From assembly GCF_900105025.1 (NCBI RefSeq), contig NZ_LT629759.1, positions 868,001 through 932,000 of the forward strand: a DNA stretch of 64,000 bases, in the 5' to 3' direction. Source of the stretch: Parafannyhessea umbonata (GTDB taxonomy: Bacteria; Actinomycetota; Coriobacteriia; Coriobacteriales; Atopobiaceae). Every line of letters begins with the position of its first letter. The stretch's first letter is position 1. The notes beneath the pieces are model-generated. The model was given only the letters and a program-made list of their open reading frames with translations. It searched no databases and was not told where the DNA came from. The translations under genes and the position numbers were made by a program. Shown here piece by piece: positions 43,421 through 51,254 of this stretch.

Positions 43421-43573
43421 GCCGCACCAAGACCGGTGTCACTGAGCTTTATGCCGTTCACCTGCTAATACTTCTGTATTTATAAAAGAAAGGACGGCGG
43501 CCCCGAAGAACCGCCGCCCCAACTCGTTCACGAACCGGCTGCTTCTACCGGTGGACGGCGGGACGCGCATGGG

Positions 43574-43698
43574 TGGCGGGCGCAGTGGCCTTCGACTACG
43601 AGACCTCACACGGCATCGTGCGAAACCTGCGCTCCATAGGGACGCTCTACAACCAGTCCGTGACGGCGCTCAACACGATCGCGAAGGTCGCCCGCTAG
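43574..43698 (+). pseudogene. MobC-type mobilization protein, C-terminal remnant
   Basis: In frame to the TAG at 43696-43698 the plus strand reads AVAFDYETSHGIVRNLRSIG and TLYNQSVTALNTIAKVAR. This looks like the C terminus of MobC relaxosome proteins (asparagine-rich helix that contacts the relaxase). No start or N-terminal part is present. Together with the relaxase remnant at 36.9 kb it shows that an older mobilizable element was here. The 43421-43573 stretch before it holds nothing recognisable. Confidence 0.6.
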
Positions 43699-43755
43699 TC
43701 TTGAAACAAAAGTAGGGCAGGACCGATCGTCGAAGTACAAAAACTGTACACACAA

Positions 43756-43786
43756 GAAAAAAGGTCAGAGGCTTAAGCCTCTGACC
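43756..43786 (-). terminator. Rho-independent terminator downstream of the tRNA-Pro 3' half
   Basis: On the minus strand a perfect 10-bp stem (GGTCAGAGGC / GCCTCTGACC, loop TTAA) is followed by six T. It stands 10 bases past the tRNA CCA end, as for a tRNA transcript terminator. Confidence 0.85.
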
Positions 43787-43796
43787 TGCGGATTCG

Positions 43797-43844
43797 TGGT
43801 CGGGTGGACTGGATTCGAACCAGCGACCCCTTGACCCCCAGGGC
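43797..43844 (-). other. 3' half of tRNA-Pro(GGG): attachment site of the integrative element
   Basis: The minus strand reads from the anticodon loop (CTGGGGGTC) through the T arm (GGTTCGAATCC) to the acceptor end CCACCCGACCA, as in tRNA-Pro with anticodon GGG. The 5' half (acceptor 5' strand, D arm) is missing on the right, where integrase DNA begins. This is what remains at the far end after an element integrates into the 3' end of a tRNA gene. The intact tRNA should lie at the other end of the element, beyond 64000. Confidence 0.75.
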
Positions 43845-43972
43845 AAAATCCTTGATGAATGTCAATAGACAACAAAGGACATTACTTCCACAAATTGTGC
43901 TGTTTAACTGGTCATTTGCGTACTTTCATCAACATCAGGCGACCACAGCCCCCGTCATGTAAAGTCGTCCGC

Positions 43973-44009
43973 AGGACACACATAGGACACGGTGTCCTAT
44001 GTGTGTCCT
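43973..44009. repeat. 37-bp perfect palindrome with iterated AGGACAC/GTGTCCT units upstream of the integrase gene
   Basis: Arms of 18 bases around one central G at 43991. The heptamer AGGACAC occurs twice in the left arm and its complement GTGTCCT twice in the right arm, with one more GTGTCCT at 44012-44018. It lies 60 bases before the integrase ATG. It may be an operator or arm-type recombinase site, or a terminator that shields the integrase from tRNA-side transcription. Confidence 0.8.
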
Positions 44010-44068
44010 TTGTGTCCTGCGAGGGCCCCTCCTCCGCAGGCGGATGGTTCCAAGTTTTGGGAGGAACG

Positions 44069-45304
44069 ATGGCGAGGAAGCTCAGCAGCGGCTACGTGTA
44101 CAAGAACCAGAGGCTCGGGAAGTGGCGCCTCGCGATAAGCTGGCAGGACGACGACGGCAGGCAGCACAAGATGACCCGTTCCACACAGGTGCCGTGCTAC
44201 GAGGACAAGGTCGGCAGGAACGGGAAGGTGAGGAGGGACAACCGCGGCAGGGGCGCAGCCGAGCAGCTCCTGCGGGAGTGGCGCGACGAGGAGGTCCGAA
44301 AGGACGAGGAGCTCTCCGGCACCGTCTCCTGCGAGACGCCTGTCTACCGCTACGTCCTCGACTACATAGACCTGAAGGAGTCCACCGGCAACATCCTCGC
44401 CTCCACGGCCGACGGCTACCGCTGGTACGCGAAGCACCTCCTGGGCACCGAGCTCGGCAAGACCCCCGTGGGGCAGGTCACCGCGCGGCAGATCCAGGAG
44501 TTCGAGCGCGACATGGTACAGGACGGCTACGGCGGAAACACGGTCTCGCACACCCACGTGCTCCTCAAGACCGCCTTCATTAGGGCGCGCAAGCTGGGCG
44601 ACATACCCTCCAACCCCTTCGACCTCGTCGACGCGCCCAAGAGGCCTACGAAGCCGATAAACTCGCTCGACGCACAGAGCGTCCGGCAGCTCAACCAGAC
44701 CTTGGGGAGCGTCGCCGACCCGTTCTCGACCGCCGTGCTCCTCGCGCTCATGACGGGGATGAGGCAGGGGGAGATATGCGCCCTCAGGTGGCAGGACGTC
44801 GACCGCGTGTCACGCAAGATCCGCGTCTCGCACGCCCTCACGAGGGCGAACGGCACGTTCGCGCTCTCCACCCCGAAGACCAGGAGCTCCGCCAGGACCA
44901 TCCCCTACGGCGACGAGCTCGCCCGCGTGCTGGAGGCGAGGGCACGCGCGATGCACGGCGAGCGCGAGGCCATGGGGCTCGACTGGGACGAGGGCCTCTT
45001 CGTCGTGGGAAACGCCGTCACCGGCGCCTGGAAGAGCCCGATGGCGCTCGGGCAGGAGTGGAGGGCGTTCGTGAGGGTGGCGAAGCTCGTGGGCTCTCAG
45101 GGCGAGCCGCCGAGGTTCCACGACCTTAGGCACACCTTCGCGACCATGGCGATTGGGTCGGGGGTGGACGTGAAGACCGTGAGCGCCATCCTCGGCCACT
45201 CCAACGCCGCGATGACCCTCAACGTCTACGCGGACGCGCTCGCCGACAGCAAGAAGGTGAGCATGGACCTCATGGGCAGGATAATGTCCGCGGGGCTCTC
45301 GTAG
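44069..45304 (+). CDS. int: Site-specific tyrosine recombinase (integrase)
   Basis: A 411-residue phage-type integrase. The N-terminal 60 residues hold an arm-binding-like domain (SGYVYKNQRLGKWRLAISWQ), residues 95-180 a SAM-like core-binding domain, and the catalytic domain has Arg in LMTGMRQGEICALRW, His and Arg in RFHDLRHTFATMA, His in ILGHSNAAMTLN and Tyr in VYADAL. All catalytic residues are present. The ATG at 44069 has GGGAGGAACG upstream; the frame is open to 43859 but those codons overlap the palindrome and tRNA region. It serves the adjacent tRNA-Pro site. Confidence 0.93.
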   Translation: MARKLSSGYVYKNQRLGKWRLAISWQDDDGRQHKMTRSTQVPCYEDKVGRNGKVRRDNRGRGAAEQLLREWRDEEVRKDEELSGTVSCETPVYRYVLDYIDLKESTGNILASTADGYRWYAKHLLGTELGKTPVGQVTARQIQEFERDMVQDGYGGNTVSHTHVLLKTAFIRARKLGDIPSNPFDLVDAPKRPTKPINSLDAQSVRQLNQTLGSVADPFSTAVLLALMTGMRQGEICALRWQDVDRVSRKIRVSHALTRANGTFALSTPKTRSSARTIPYGDELARVLEARARAMHGEREAMGLDWDEGLFVVGNAVTGAWKSPMALGQEWRAFVRVAKLVGSQGEPPRFHDLRHTFATMAIGSGVDVKTVSAILGHSNAAMTLNVYADALADSKKVSMDLMGRIMSAGLS

Positions 45305-45343
45305 GCCGTAGAATACTACTTCACCAGCCGCAGGACGGTTAGA

Positions 45344-46309
45344 TTGGCGGGTTTTGAGATGGGCCAACGGAACAGTAGCGGGAAGCCTAAGCTCGACCCC
45401 GAGGAGCAGGTGGCTTTCCTCAGGGACAAGGGAGTAGCGTTCGAGCGCATGGGCGAGGCAGACGCCATGCGCTACCTCTCGCGGGAGTCGTACCTCTTTT
45501 CAGCGTACGCGTACCGGACGCTCTTCCCGAAGCGCGTCGGAGGGGCGCACGACGGCGAGTACGCGAACCTCGACTTCCGCGACCTGGTAGACCTGGAGCG
45601 GCTCGACCGGGATCTCAGGGCAGCGCTCCTGCCGCTTGCGCTCGACGCGGAGCACCTCGCGAAGGCGCGGGTTCTCGACGAGGTGGCGAGGCGGCAGGAC
45701 GAGGACGGTTACTCCATCGTGCGCGACTACATGGCCTCGCTCTCCCCCGCCGAGCGTTCCCGGAGGGAGGCAGAGATTTCGAGGCTCCGGCGCGACGAGT
45801 ACTCCGGAGACCTCCAGAGGCACTACGCCGCCGAGATGCCCATATGGGTGCTGCTCGAGCTCTCATCCTTCGGCACCGTCGCGGACATCTACCGCTTCTG
45901 CGCGAACCGGTGGGGCGACCGCTCTATGCTGCGAGAGCACTACTTCCTCAGGTCGGCGAAGGGGGTGCGCAACGCCTGCGCCCACTCCTCCGCGATAATC
46001 AACGGGTTCGGCGCAGCGAGCCACGTCGCACGTCCGGCGCCGGACGCCCTCACCGTCGCCCTGCGCGACGCGGGCTTCTCGAAGAGGTCTAGGGCGTCCA
46101 GGATGAGGAACCCGCGCCTCCAGCAGATAGCCTCGCTCCTGCTCCTCCACAGGCGCATGGCCGAGGGGACCGCGCTCGCAGGCGAGGCGTCAGCCGGGCT
46201 CCGTACCCTTGCCGGTGGCATTAGGTCCGTGCTCTCCGTCACCCGCCCCGACGCCTCCGCGGAGGCGTCCATGGAATTCCTCGCCGAGCTGGTTGACCGC
46301 TGGTTCTGA
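45344..46309 (+). CDS. Abi_2 family abortive-infection-type protein
   Basis: The 321-residue protein matches the AbiD/AbiF (Abi_2) family: LDPEEQVAFLRDKGVAFERM, RESYLFSAYAYRTLF, and the characteristic RNACAHSSAIIN helix that places a conserved R-x4-6-H motif, seen in HEPN-fold RNases. Abi_2 members stop phage growth, probably by RNA damage. The TTG at 45344 with AGGACGG upstream, or the ATG at 45359, is the start. It follows the integrase by 39 bases. A decayed relative lies at 35926-36056. Confidence 0.85.
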   Translation: MAGFEMGQRNSSGKPKLDPEEQVAFLRDKGVAFERMGEADAMRYLSRESYLFSAYAYRTLFPKRVGGAHDGEYANLDFRDLVDLERLDRDLRAALLPLALDAEHLAKARVLDEVARRQDEDGYSIVRDYMASLSPAERSRREAEISRLRRDEYSGDLQRHYAAEMPIWVLLELSSFGTVADIYRFCANRWGDRSMLREHYFLRSAKGVRNACAHSSAIINGFGAASHVARPAPDALTVALRDAGFSKRSRASRMRNPRLQQIASLLLLHRRMAEGTALAGEASAGLRTLAGGIRSVLSVTRPDASAEASMEFLAELVDRWF

Positions 46310-46665
46310 TCGGGTATAGTGTATATGGATGTCAAAACCCGAGAGGGTTTTATGTGGCGGGGACGCGTGAGCGCCTCCGCCTAATTTTTTGCCTTTCGTA
46401 TCCGGCGAGGCCGACGCCTTCCGGAATCGTGGCGTGTCGGCTTCTGAGCATGCGTGCGACACTCCTGCCAGGGCGACCGATCCGACCGTCATCCAAAGCG
46501 AGTCCGGCACAAGGCGCCCGGGCGCCGGACGTCACTATTCGCGGGTCGCCGGCACCGGCACCAAATTCCCGGCATCTGCCCGGAGAATCCCCGCAACGCA
46601 TTGCCATCAGTCTCGTTGTAGCATGGCTGCCGCATCAAGCGGACGCGCGAACTGGAGGAAATGCC
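46310..46665. other. Noncoding spacer with a small hairpin
   Basis: A 7-bp stem (AAAACCC / GGGTTTT, loop GAGA) at 46334-46351 could end the Abi transcript weakly. No gene is supported in the rest; open frames here lack an RBS and domain. Confidence 0.5.
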
Positions 46666-46881
46666 ATGAGGTGGATCTACGACGCTTGCGGCAACGCGGA
46701 CCTCGAAGAGGTCGCATTAGCGGGGATGGGCATCTCGGCGATACTGGAGCACGTCGACCTCTCCTCCGCACCGAGGGACGCTGCGGACGCCGCGACGTGC
46801 CTCCTGGGGCGTTTGGCAAGGGAGCTCGCCGAGGCTACCGTGTCGCATGCCCAAGCGGAGGACGACGAGCCTGAGCGGTAA
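46666..46881 (+). CDS. Small hypothetical protein, 71 residues
   Basis: An acidic, mainly helical protein starting MRWIYDACGNADLEEVALAG with RBS CTGGAGGAA. LARELAEATVSHAQAEDDEP forms its C-terminal helix. No domain recognised. An in-frame extension to 46354 exists but has no start signal. Position in the island suggests an accessory or regulatory role; nothing more can be said. Confidence 0.6.
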   Translation: MRWIYDACGNADLEEVALAGMGISAILEHVDLSSAPRDAADAATCLLGRLARELAEATVSHAQAEDDEPER

Positions 46882-46932
46882 GCCCTGCTCGCCGCCCTTC
46901 TCCGAAAGGCCGTCTTGCCAGCCGGTCCAGAC

Positions 46933-47082
46933 GGTCCAGCCGCCCCGCGGGGCGGCTGGACCTTGGGAGATGGTGCCCTTCCGACATCCGCTGCGCCGGG
47001 GATAGCCGCCCCATCCCCTATCCTCGCGCCCGTCGAAAGCGCCCGGCCGGAGCAGGAGCACAGTGTACTTCTGCTCCGGCAA
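46933..47082. repeat. Two strong inverted repeats in a GC-rich spacer
   Basis: The first has 14-base perfect arms (GGTCCAGCCGCCCC / GGGGCGGCTGGACC, 46933-46962) around GC; the second has 9-base arms (CCGGAGCAG / CTGCTCCGG, 47048-47082). They lie in the 387-bp gap between the small hypothetical gene and the YraN-like gene, which otherwise holds only GC-rich, CCGCGC-type sequence. They may be terminators or regulatory hairpins. Confidence 0.7.
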
Positions 47083-47268
47083 CTCCACGCCCTCCCCCGC
47101 CCAAGACGCTGGCACAGGGAGCAAGCACCTCTTCCCGCTCCCTGACGGCCCGCGCGACGGGCCGGCGCCGCGCCACGCCCGCAGGGGCGCGCCGCCCCGC
47201 CACGCGGGCCTTGCCGCTCTTTGGGCGAGGGAGGGCAAAGGACCTTCCCACGTCCTAGGGAGGTCACC

Positions 47269-47676
47269 ATGACCGAGAAGACAGAGAGTGCCGCGACCAT
47301 GGCCGAGGAGGGGCTCGCCGTCACGTGCGAGGGCATCGTGAGGGACTACCTCGCCCACAGGGGATATGAGGTCCACGTGGCAGACGGCTGGTCCTGCGAC
47401 GGCGAGGACGCGCCGGTGGTGGCCGAGGACGGGGATGAGACGGTGCTGATAGCCGTCATCTCCGCGTACGAGGAGGGCTCGGCCAGGATGCCCGAGCTCA
47501 GCGTAGGCGCGGCCGAGTTCGCGATAATGAGGCGCGCGTGCCTGCTCTACCTCGCGGACCACAGCGACGTGGACGCGATACGCCACGACGTGGTCTCCAT
47601 CGTCGTGACGGGAGAGCGCCAGGCGAAGCTCCGCCACCTCATAGGCGCCTGGCAGTGGGCGGAGAGCAGGGAGTGA
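47269..47676 (+). CDS. YraN/UPF0102-like protein lacking nuclease residues
   Basis: A 135-residue protein with VRDYLAHRGYEVHVADGWSC and DGEDAPVVAEDGDETVLIAV. This follows the layout of the UPF0102 restriction-like fold (YLxxxGYxIxxxNxRxxxGEIDLVAxDGxxxVFVEVK), but GEID is replaced by GEDA and VEVK by IAVIS, so the usual catalytic Glu-Lys of the fold is missing. The assignment is by pattern only and moderate. RBS GGGAGG before the ATG at 47269. It may bind DNA or nucleic-acid ends without cutting. Confidence 0.5.
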   Translation: MTEKTESAATMAEEGLAVTCEGIVRDYLAHRGYEVHVADGWSCDGEDAPVVAEDGDETVLIAVISAYEEGSARMPELSVGAAEFAIMRRACLLYLADHSDVDAIRHDVVSIVVTGERQAKLRHLIGAWQWAESRE

Positions 47677-47706
47677 CCTAGGACGTCATAGCACAGACAC
47701 CGCTCA

Positions 47707-47831
47707 CGGCAGGAAGGCGACCGCTCGGGGAATACCCGGGCGGTCGCCCCTTCCTGCCGCCACGGCCGTAGCCAAGCCCTCCCGCGGCCGCCCTCCCCAC
47801 CGTCAGGAACACCTGGCGACGGCGGGGAGGG
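47707..47831. repeat. Tandem long hairpins at the left border of the tet(W) segment
   Basis: First hairpin 47707-47759: arms CGGCAGGAAGG / CCTTCCTGCCG with an inner CGACCGC/GCGGTCG stem. Second 47791-47831: 14-base arms with one mismatch. Then GC falls sharply at about 47835 where tet(W) flanking DNA starts. The first hairpin could end the YraN-like transcript. Confidence 0.7.
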
Positions 47832-47849
47832 ACAACTGCTTATGTATCT

Positions 47850-49769
47850 TTACATTACCTTCTGAAACATATGGCGCACCTTGTCCAGGCGGCTGTTTGG
47901 ACGGCGGGGCTGGATGACCGGCTGACCGACAGCGGCCTGATATCCTTTCAGCTCTGTAAGGCATACGCTCCGCCCGTTGGTGTAAAAGGCCAGATCAGTA
48001 CGGTATGCCTGTATACAGCGGGCGGGAATCTCGCCAGTAAAGACAACTTCATCCTTTTTTACCTGGGCCGTTTCGATGGTGGCACAGTATTTCGGTGCAT
48101 CATGATAAGCCCTGGAAAGGTATTCCTGGGGCGCATAGAGGGTGAAGGAGAGATAAGGTTCCAGCAGCTGCGTCCCCGATTCCTTCAATGCCTGTTCCAA
48201 TACAATCGGGGCCAATGAGCGGAAGTCCGCCGGCGTGCTGACTGGACTGTAATAAAGCCCGTATTCAAAGCAAATCTTACAGTCCGTTACGTTCCAGCCG
48301 AACAAGCCCTGCTCCAGCCCGTAACGGATACCATCCCTGACAGCGTTTTGAAAACTCTGGTTCAAGTATCCCAGCGAAACCCGGCTCTCGTATTGTACGC
48401 CGGAGCCAAGCGGGAGTGGTGTAACAGACAGTCCGATAGATGCCCAAAACGGGTTGGGCGGCACCTCGATATGGATGGTGTGGCTGGCTGCTTTGAGCGG
48501 CCGCTCCATATAAATGACGGTGGGTTCCTTTACCACTGTTTCAATCTTGTATTTTTCCGACAGCAAAGCGGAAACGACCTCCAACTGCACCCGGCCCAAA
48601 TAAGAAAGAATGATCTCATGGGTGATGGAATCCACTTCGCAGCGCAAAAGCGGGTCAGTATCCGCAAGTTGCGTAAGAGCGTCCAGCAGCCGTTCTCTTT
48701 GCGCTGCCGTTTTCGGCGCAATCGTCGTCCGCAGCATGGGGAGGGGGGCCTCGCGCCACCTTTTACGAGGGAGCCGGGTTTGATCCCCTAATACATCGTT
48801 TAACCTCACGCTGTCGCTGGGAAGGATAACAATTTCGCCCGGATAAGCGGTGTCTGTCCGAACAATTTCCCCTTTGGATGGAATACGCATCTCTGTGATT
48901 TTCAGCTTTTCTCTCCCGGCCAGGGCCACCGTATCCCGCAGGCGCAGCGTTCCGCTGTATAGCCGCAGATAGACACGCCGCTGGCCGCAATCGGTGTACT
49001 CAACCTTGAAAACGCTGCCGCATAGGGTGGCGCTCCCCTGTTCCCCAATCGGTTGGAACAGTCCTGTCACCGCATCCATCAACGGTTGAATGCCAAGGCC
49101 CTTTTTGGCGCTGCCATGATAGACCGGAAACAGGGAGGCTTCTTGAACCCGCCGCTGTTCCTCCCGCGCAAGTTTTTCCTGGCTGATTGGTTCTCCTGCG
49201 ATATACTTTTCCAATAATGCATCGTTATTTTCGATGACCGCATCCCATGCTTCTATGTCGGTATTTTCCTCCAGGACTATTTCCGGGGACAGCGACACCG
49301 TCTGCTTGATGATAATATCGGCGGAGAGCTTATCCCGAACAGACTGAACCACGCTCTGCAAATCAACGCCAGCCTGGTCGATCTTGTTGATAAAGATAAC
49401 GGTGGGAATGTTCATTTTCCGCAGGGCATGGAACAGAATACGGGTCTGGGCCTGCACGCCATCTTTCGCGGAGATCACCAAGATGGCCCCATCTAAAACA
49501 GCCAAAGAGCGGTACACCTCCGCCAAAAAATCCATGTGGCCGGGCGTATCCACAATGTTAACTTTACATCTGTGCCACTGGAAGGAAGTGACTGCCGCTT
49601 GAATGGTAATCCCACGCTGCCGCTCCAAAAACAAGGTGTCCGTCCTCGTTGTCCCTTTTTCGACGCTCCCTGGTTCTGAAATGGCTCCACTGGCATATAG
49701 CAGACTCTCCGTCAAGGTCGTCTTTCCAGCGTCTACATGGGCAAGAATCCCGATATTGATAATGTTCAT
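47850..49769 (-). CDS. tet(W): Tetracycline resistance ribosomal protection protein Tet(W)
   Basis: The 639-residue protein has the elongation-factor-like GTPase domain with [20 protein letters not shown] (G1), DTPGHMDF (G3) and NKIDQAG (G4), and the C-terminal EF-G-like domains ending in [13 protein letters not shown]. Length and sequence agree with Tet(W) nearly throughout, from my knowledge of the family; a mosaic with other classes cannot be excluded without alignment. It removes tetracycline from the ribosome. Low GC compared with both sides marks recent transfer. RBS GGAGG lies before the ATG; expression is probably controlled by the attenuator upstream. Confidence 0.95.
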   Translation of the reverse strand: MNIINIGILAHVDAGKTTLTESLLYASGAISEPGSVEKGTTRTDTLFLERQRGITIQAAVTSFQWHRCKVNIVDTPGHMDFLAEVYRSLAVLDGAILVISAKDGVQAQTRILFHALRKMNIPTVIFINKIDQAGVDLQSVVQSVRDKLSADIIIKQTVSLSPEIVLEENTDIEAWDAVIENNDALLEKYIAGEPISQEKLAREEQRRVQEASLFPVYHGSAKKGLGIQPLMDAVTGLFQPIGEQGSATLCGSVFKVEYTDCGQRRVYLRLYSGTLRLRDTVALAGREKLKITEMRIPSKGEIVRTDTAYPGEIVILPSDSVRLNDVLGDQTRLPRKRWREAPLPMLRTTIAPKTAAQRERLLDALTQLADTDPLLRCEVDSITHEIILSYLGRVQLEVVSALLSEKYKIETVVKEPTVIYMERPLKAASHTIHIEVPPNPFWASIGLSVTPLPLGSGVQYESRVSLGYLNQSFQNAVRDGIRYGLEQGLFGWNVTDCKICFEYGLYYSPVSTPADFRSLAPIVLEQALKESGTQLLEPYLSFTLYAPQEYLSRAYHDAPKYCATIETAQVKKDEVVFTGEIPARCIQAYRTDLAFYTNGRSVCLTELKGYQAAVGQPVIQPRRPNSRLDKVRHMFQKVM

Positions 49770-49801
49770 GTCTATCCTCCATACAAGGCCCGAATGGGCG
49801 C

Positions 49802-49837
49802 AAAAATCCCCAGCGGCTAATACTTTTACCGCTGGGG
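49802..49837 (-). terminator. Attenuator terminator in the tet(W) leader
   Basis: A 9-bp stem (CCCCAGCGG / CCGCTGGGG) with a 12-base loop is followed on the minus strand by ATTTTT, 33 bases before the tet(W) start. Tet(M)-class genes use such a terminator for attenuation. Confidence 0.85.
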
Positions 49838-49987
49838 ATCATGACTTCGGACACACAGAAACATACACGACTTACATAAGCCGCGGTCCGTCACGATATT
49901 TACTAAAAAGGCAAAAGTATTCTTAAAATTGGGTACAAAAACCAAGCCCCTGCAAGGGGCAATCATTTTTGCGCCCATTATCAAATT

Positions 49988-50011
49988 TTATTTAAGAATA
50001 CCTTGCCGCAT
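49988..50011 (-). CDS. Short leader peptide of tet(W)
   Basis: Seven-codon frame MRQGILK ahead of tet(W). Its TATTCTTAAAT end is complementary to ATTTTAAGAATA further down the leader (about 49915), so ribosome position can change pairing and the downstream terminator. This follows the model known for tet(M). A Shine-Dalgarno-like AAAGGAG lies upstream of the ATG. Confidence 0.65.
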   Translation of the reverse strand: MRQGILK

Positions 50012-50126
50012 ATTTTTTACTCCTTTTCTGGATTAAATCATTGTATCACATCAGTTTTAAGATATCACATCAGTTTTAGGAAAGCAAGTACCTAAAAGAA
50101 ATTTTTCTTCCCCTTATATGTAACAA
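50012..50126 (-). promoter_or_regulatory. tet(W) promoter region with direct repeat
   Basis: The minus strand has two copies of TAAAACTGATGTGATA (about 50042-50078), the second followed by CAAT so that TACAAT could serve as -10. No perfect -35 is at standard spacing. AT-rich, typical of the conserved tet(W) flank. Confidence 0.45.
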
Positions 50127-50255
50127 TCATACCGGCTTCCTAGCGTTCAGAATGTTTTCTGCTGTCTGCTGTGGTGTTTGGTTGGAATTGTCCAGCCAAA
50201 AGCCGATCCGTGGTGTTGTCTGCATTTTACTAAATACAAATTCAATGTATACAGA
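50127..50255 (-). pseudogene. C-terminal fragment of an unidentified gene
   Basis: The minus strand reads VYIEFVFSKMQTTPRIGFWL and DNSNQTPQQTAENILNARKP, then stop. The IGFWLDNSNQTPQQTAENIL pattern recalls the ends of small P-loop kinases or ATP-binding proteins in Firmicutes, but this is a weak recollection. The rest of the gene is absent. It belongs to the low-GC tet(W) segment. Confidence 0.4.
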
Positions 50256-50291
50256 AAGATATAAGGAGTGGGAGGGATTCCGCCGTAGTTG

Positions 50292-50343
50292 GCATTGTAG
50301 GAAAATCCAAAAGTTTAGATTTTCCCACAATGCTTATCTTTTG
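50292..50343. repeat. Inverted repeat at the right border of the tet(W) segment
   Basis: Arms GCATTGTAGGAAAATC and GATTTTCCCACAATGC (one mismatch) enclose a 20-base spacer. Its position where tet(W)-type DNA meets the OLD-like fragment suggests an element end or a terminator. Confidence 0.65.
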
Positions 50344-50344
50344 G

Positions 50345-50504
50345 TCTTTGGTTCGGAATAGTGTAGTGCTGGCGGTCTATCTCTTGTTTTCGGTTGCTTG
50401 CTTCCTTACCGTACATGAGCATTCGCCCAAGGATTGTCCATTGGCTCGATGCGGGGTTCTCCCTCATGCGACGGTCGGGTCCGATTGATGCGGAAACATA
50501 TTTG
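50345..50504 (-). pseudogene. Downstream piece of the split OLD-like ATPase gene
   Basis: Starting in the target duplication, the minus strand continues the reading frame broken at 59549: ...DKYVSASIGPDRRMRENPAS, SQWTILGRMLMYGKEASNRK. The phrase GPDRRM...WTILGRML fits the region after the N-terminal Walker part of OLD-family ATPases. The rest of the protein (Walker B, Toprim nuclease) is missing: the frame runs into the inverted repeat at 50343 and stops at 50315. A second event, probably arrival of the tet(W) segment, removed it. Confidence 0.8.
50497..50504. repeat. Left target-site duplication CATATTTG of the ISL3-type transposon
   Basis: Perfect 8-bp direct repeat with 59549-59556, immediately outside the terminal inverted repeats. 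Eight bases is the duplication length of ISL3-family elements. Confidence 0.95.
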
Positions 50505-50528
50505 GGGTATGTAAAATAAGTGGTTGGA
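50505..50528 (+). repeat. Left terminal inverted repeat of the transposon
   Basis: GGGTATGTAAAATAAGTGGT followed by TGGA. Pairs with 59525-59548, differing only at positions 14 and 16. Confidence 0.93.
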
Positions 50529-50617
50529 AATTGGTAAATCTCTGGTTGGCCGCGTTCGAGTCATAGCTAAGGCATCCAACCATCTTTTTAACAATCTGGA
50601 ATACTAGAGTCCAACCA
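50521..50617. repeat. Left subterminal motif array (four TGGTTGG sites)
   Basis: TGGTTGG at 50521-50527 and 50543-50549 on the plus strand, and its complement CCAACCA at 50576-50582 and 50611-50617, each beside an AT-rich TTTTTAACAA- or TAAAT-like block. They match the motif in the right end and probably bind the transposase. Confidence 0.8.
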
Positions 50618-50618
50618 C

Positions 50619-51254
50619 TTATCTACCGTCTTTACGCATTGAATCGAAGTCGATCAGCTCTAGTTGCTCTACGAACTTCTCGAGATATGAGGCGACTTCC
50701 TCGTCGTTCACGAAGAGCGGCCTATCCTGTGTGAGCCTTCCTGAACTGTCTTGCGGATAGCGAAGGCTGATGCCGTTGTCGTCGATGCCGGCTACGGCCC
50801 CTACGAATGCGCCCATGTTTTTGATGGCCCTGTTGTCCTCACGGCACCTCTGCCCTGGGAACCTCGAGAGCAGGGAGCTCCACAGCTTCGTGAGGCTGTG
50901 CTCTCTCTTGGGCTCGACTCCGCACTTCCTAATCGCCCGCTTGATAGCGAGCTCCATGCAGTGTCTCGTGAGGAACAGGACCGGGATCGCATAGGAATGC
51001 TTCAGCATCACGTACATCCCCGGCCTGTCGATGGCCCTTCTTCCGGCGGCCGCCAGTTCCTTCGCGGCGTTGAGGAACGAGCGGATGAACTCCTCCTCGA
51101 ACAGCTCGCCCTTGAGCTCTTCATTCATCAGGACGGACGAGTCCAGCAGGGAGAAATCCCTCAGGGTGGGGTCGTTAAAGCCGTTCATCTGCGGCTTCAT
51201 CACTTGACGGCGCACGTATCGTGGAAATACATGCTCGGTGAATAGACTTCCCAT
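50619..51254 (-). CDS. HEPN-like hypothetical protein, transposon cargo
   Basis: A 211-residue protein. MLKHSYAIPVLFLTRHCMELAIKRAIRKCGVEPKREHSLTKLWSSL has the look of a HEPN domain: hydrophobic helices with a central ELAIKRAI and a following EHSLTKLW. HEPN proteins are often RNases or their binding partners in defence modules; the usual Rx4-6H catalytic motif is not clear. The ATG overlaps the transposase stop (TAATG). It is the last gene of the transposon and ends among the left subterminal repeats. Confidence 0.55.
   Translation of the reverse strand: MGSLFTEHVFPRYVRRQVMKPQMNGFNDPTLRDFSLLDSSVLMNEELKGELFEEEFIRSFLNAAKELAAAGRRAIDRPGMYVMLKHSYAIPVLFLTRHCMELAIKRAIRKCGVEPKREHSLTKLWSSLLSRFPGQRCREDNRAIKNMGAFVGAVAGIDDNGISLRYPQDSSGRLTQDRPLFVNDEEVASYLEKFVEQLELIDFDSMRKDGR

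Noticed and set aside
43797-43844. Complete tRNA gene
   Set aside because: Only the anticodon-loop to CCA half is present; no D arm or 5' acceptor strand lies to the right.
46354-46665. Long N-terminal extension of the 71-residue protein
   Set aside because: No start signal; the clear RBS is just before 46666.
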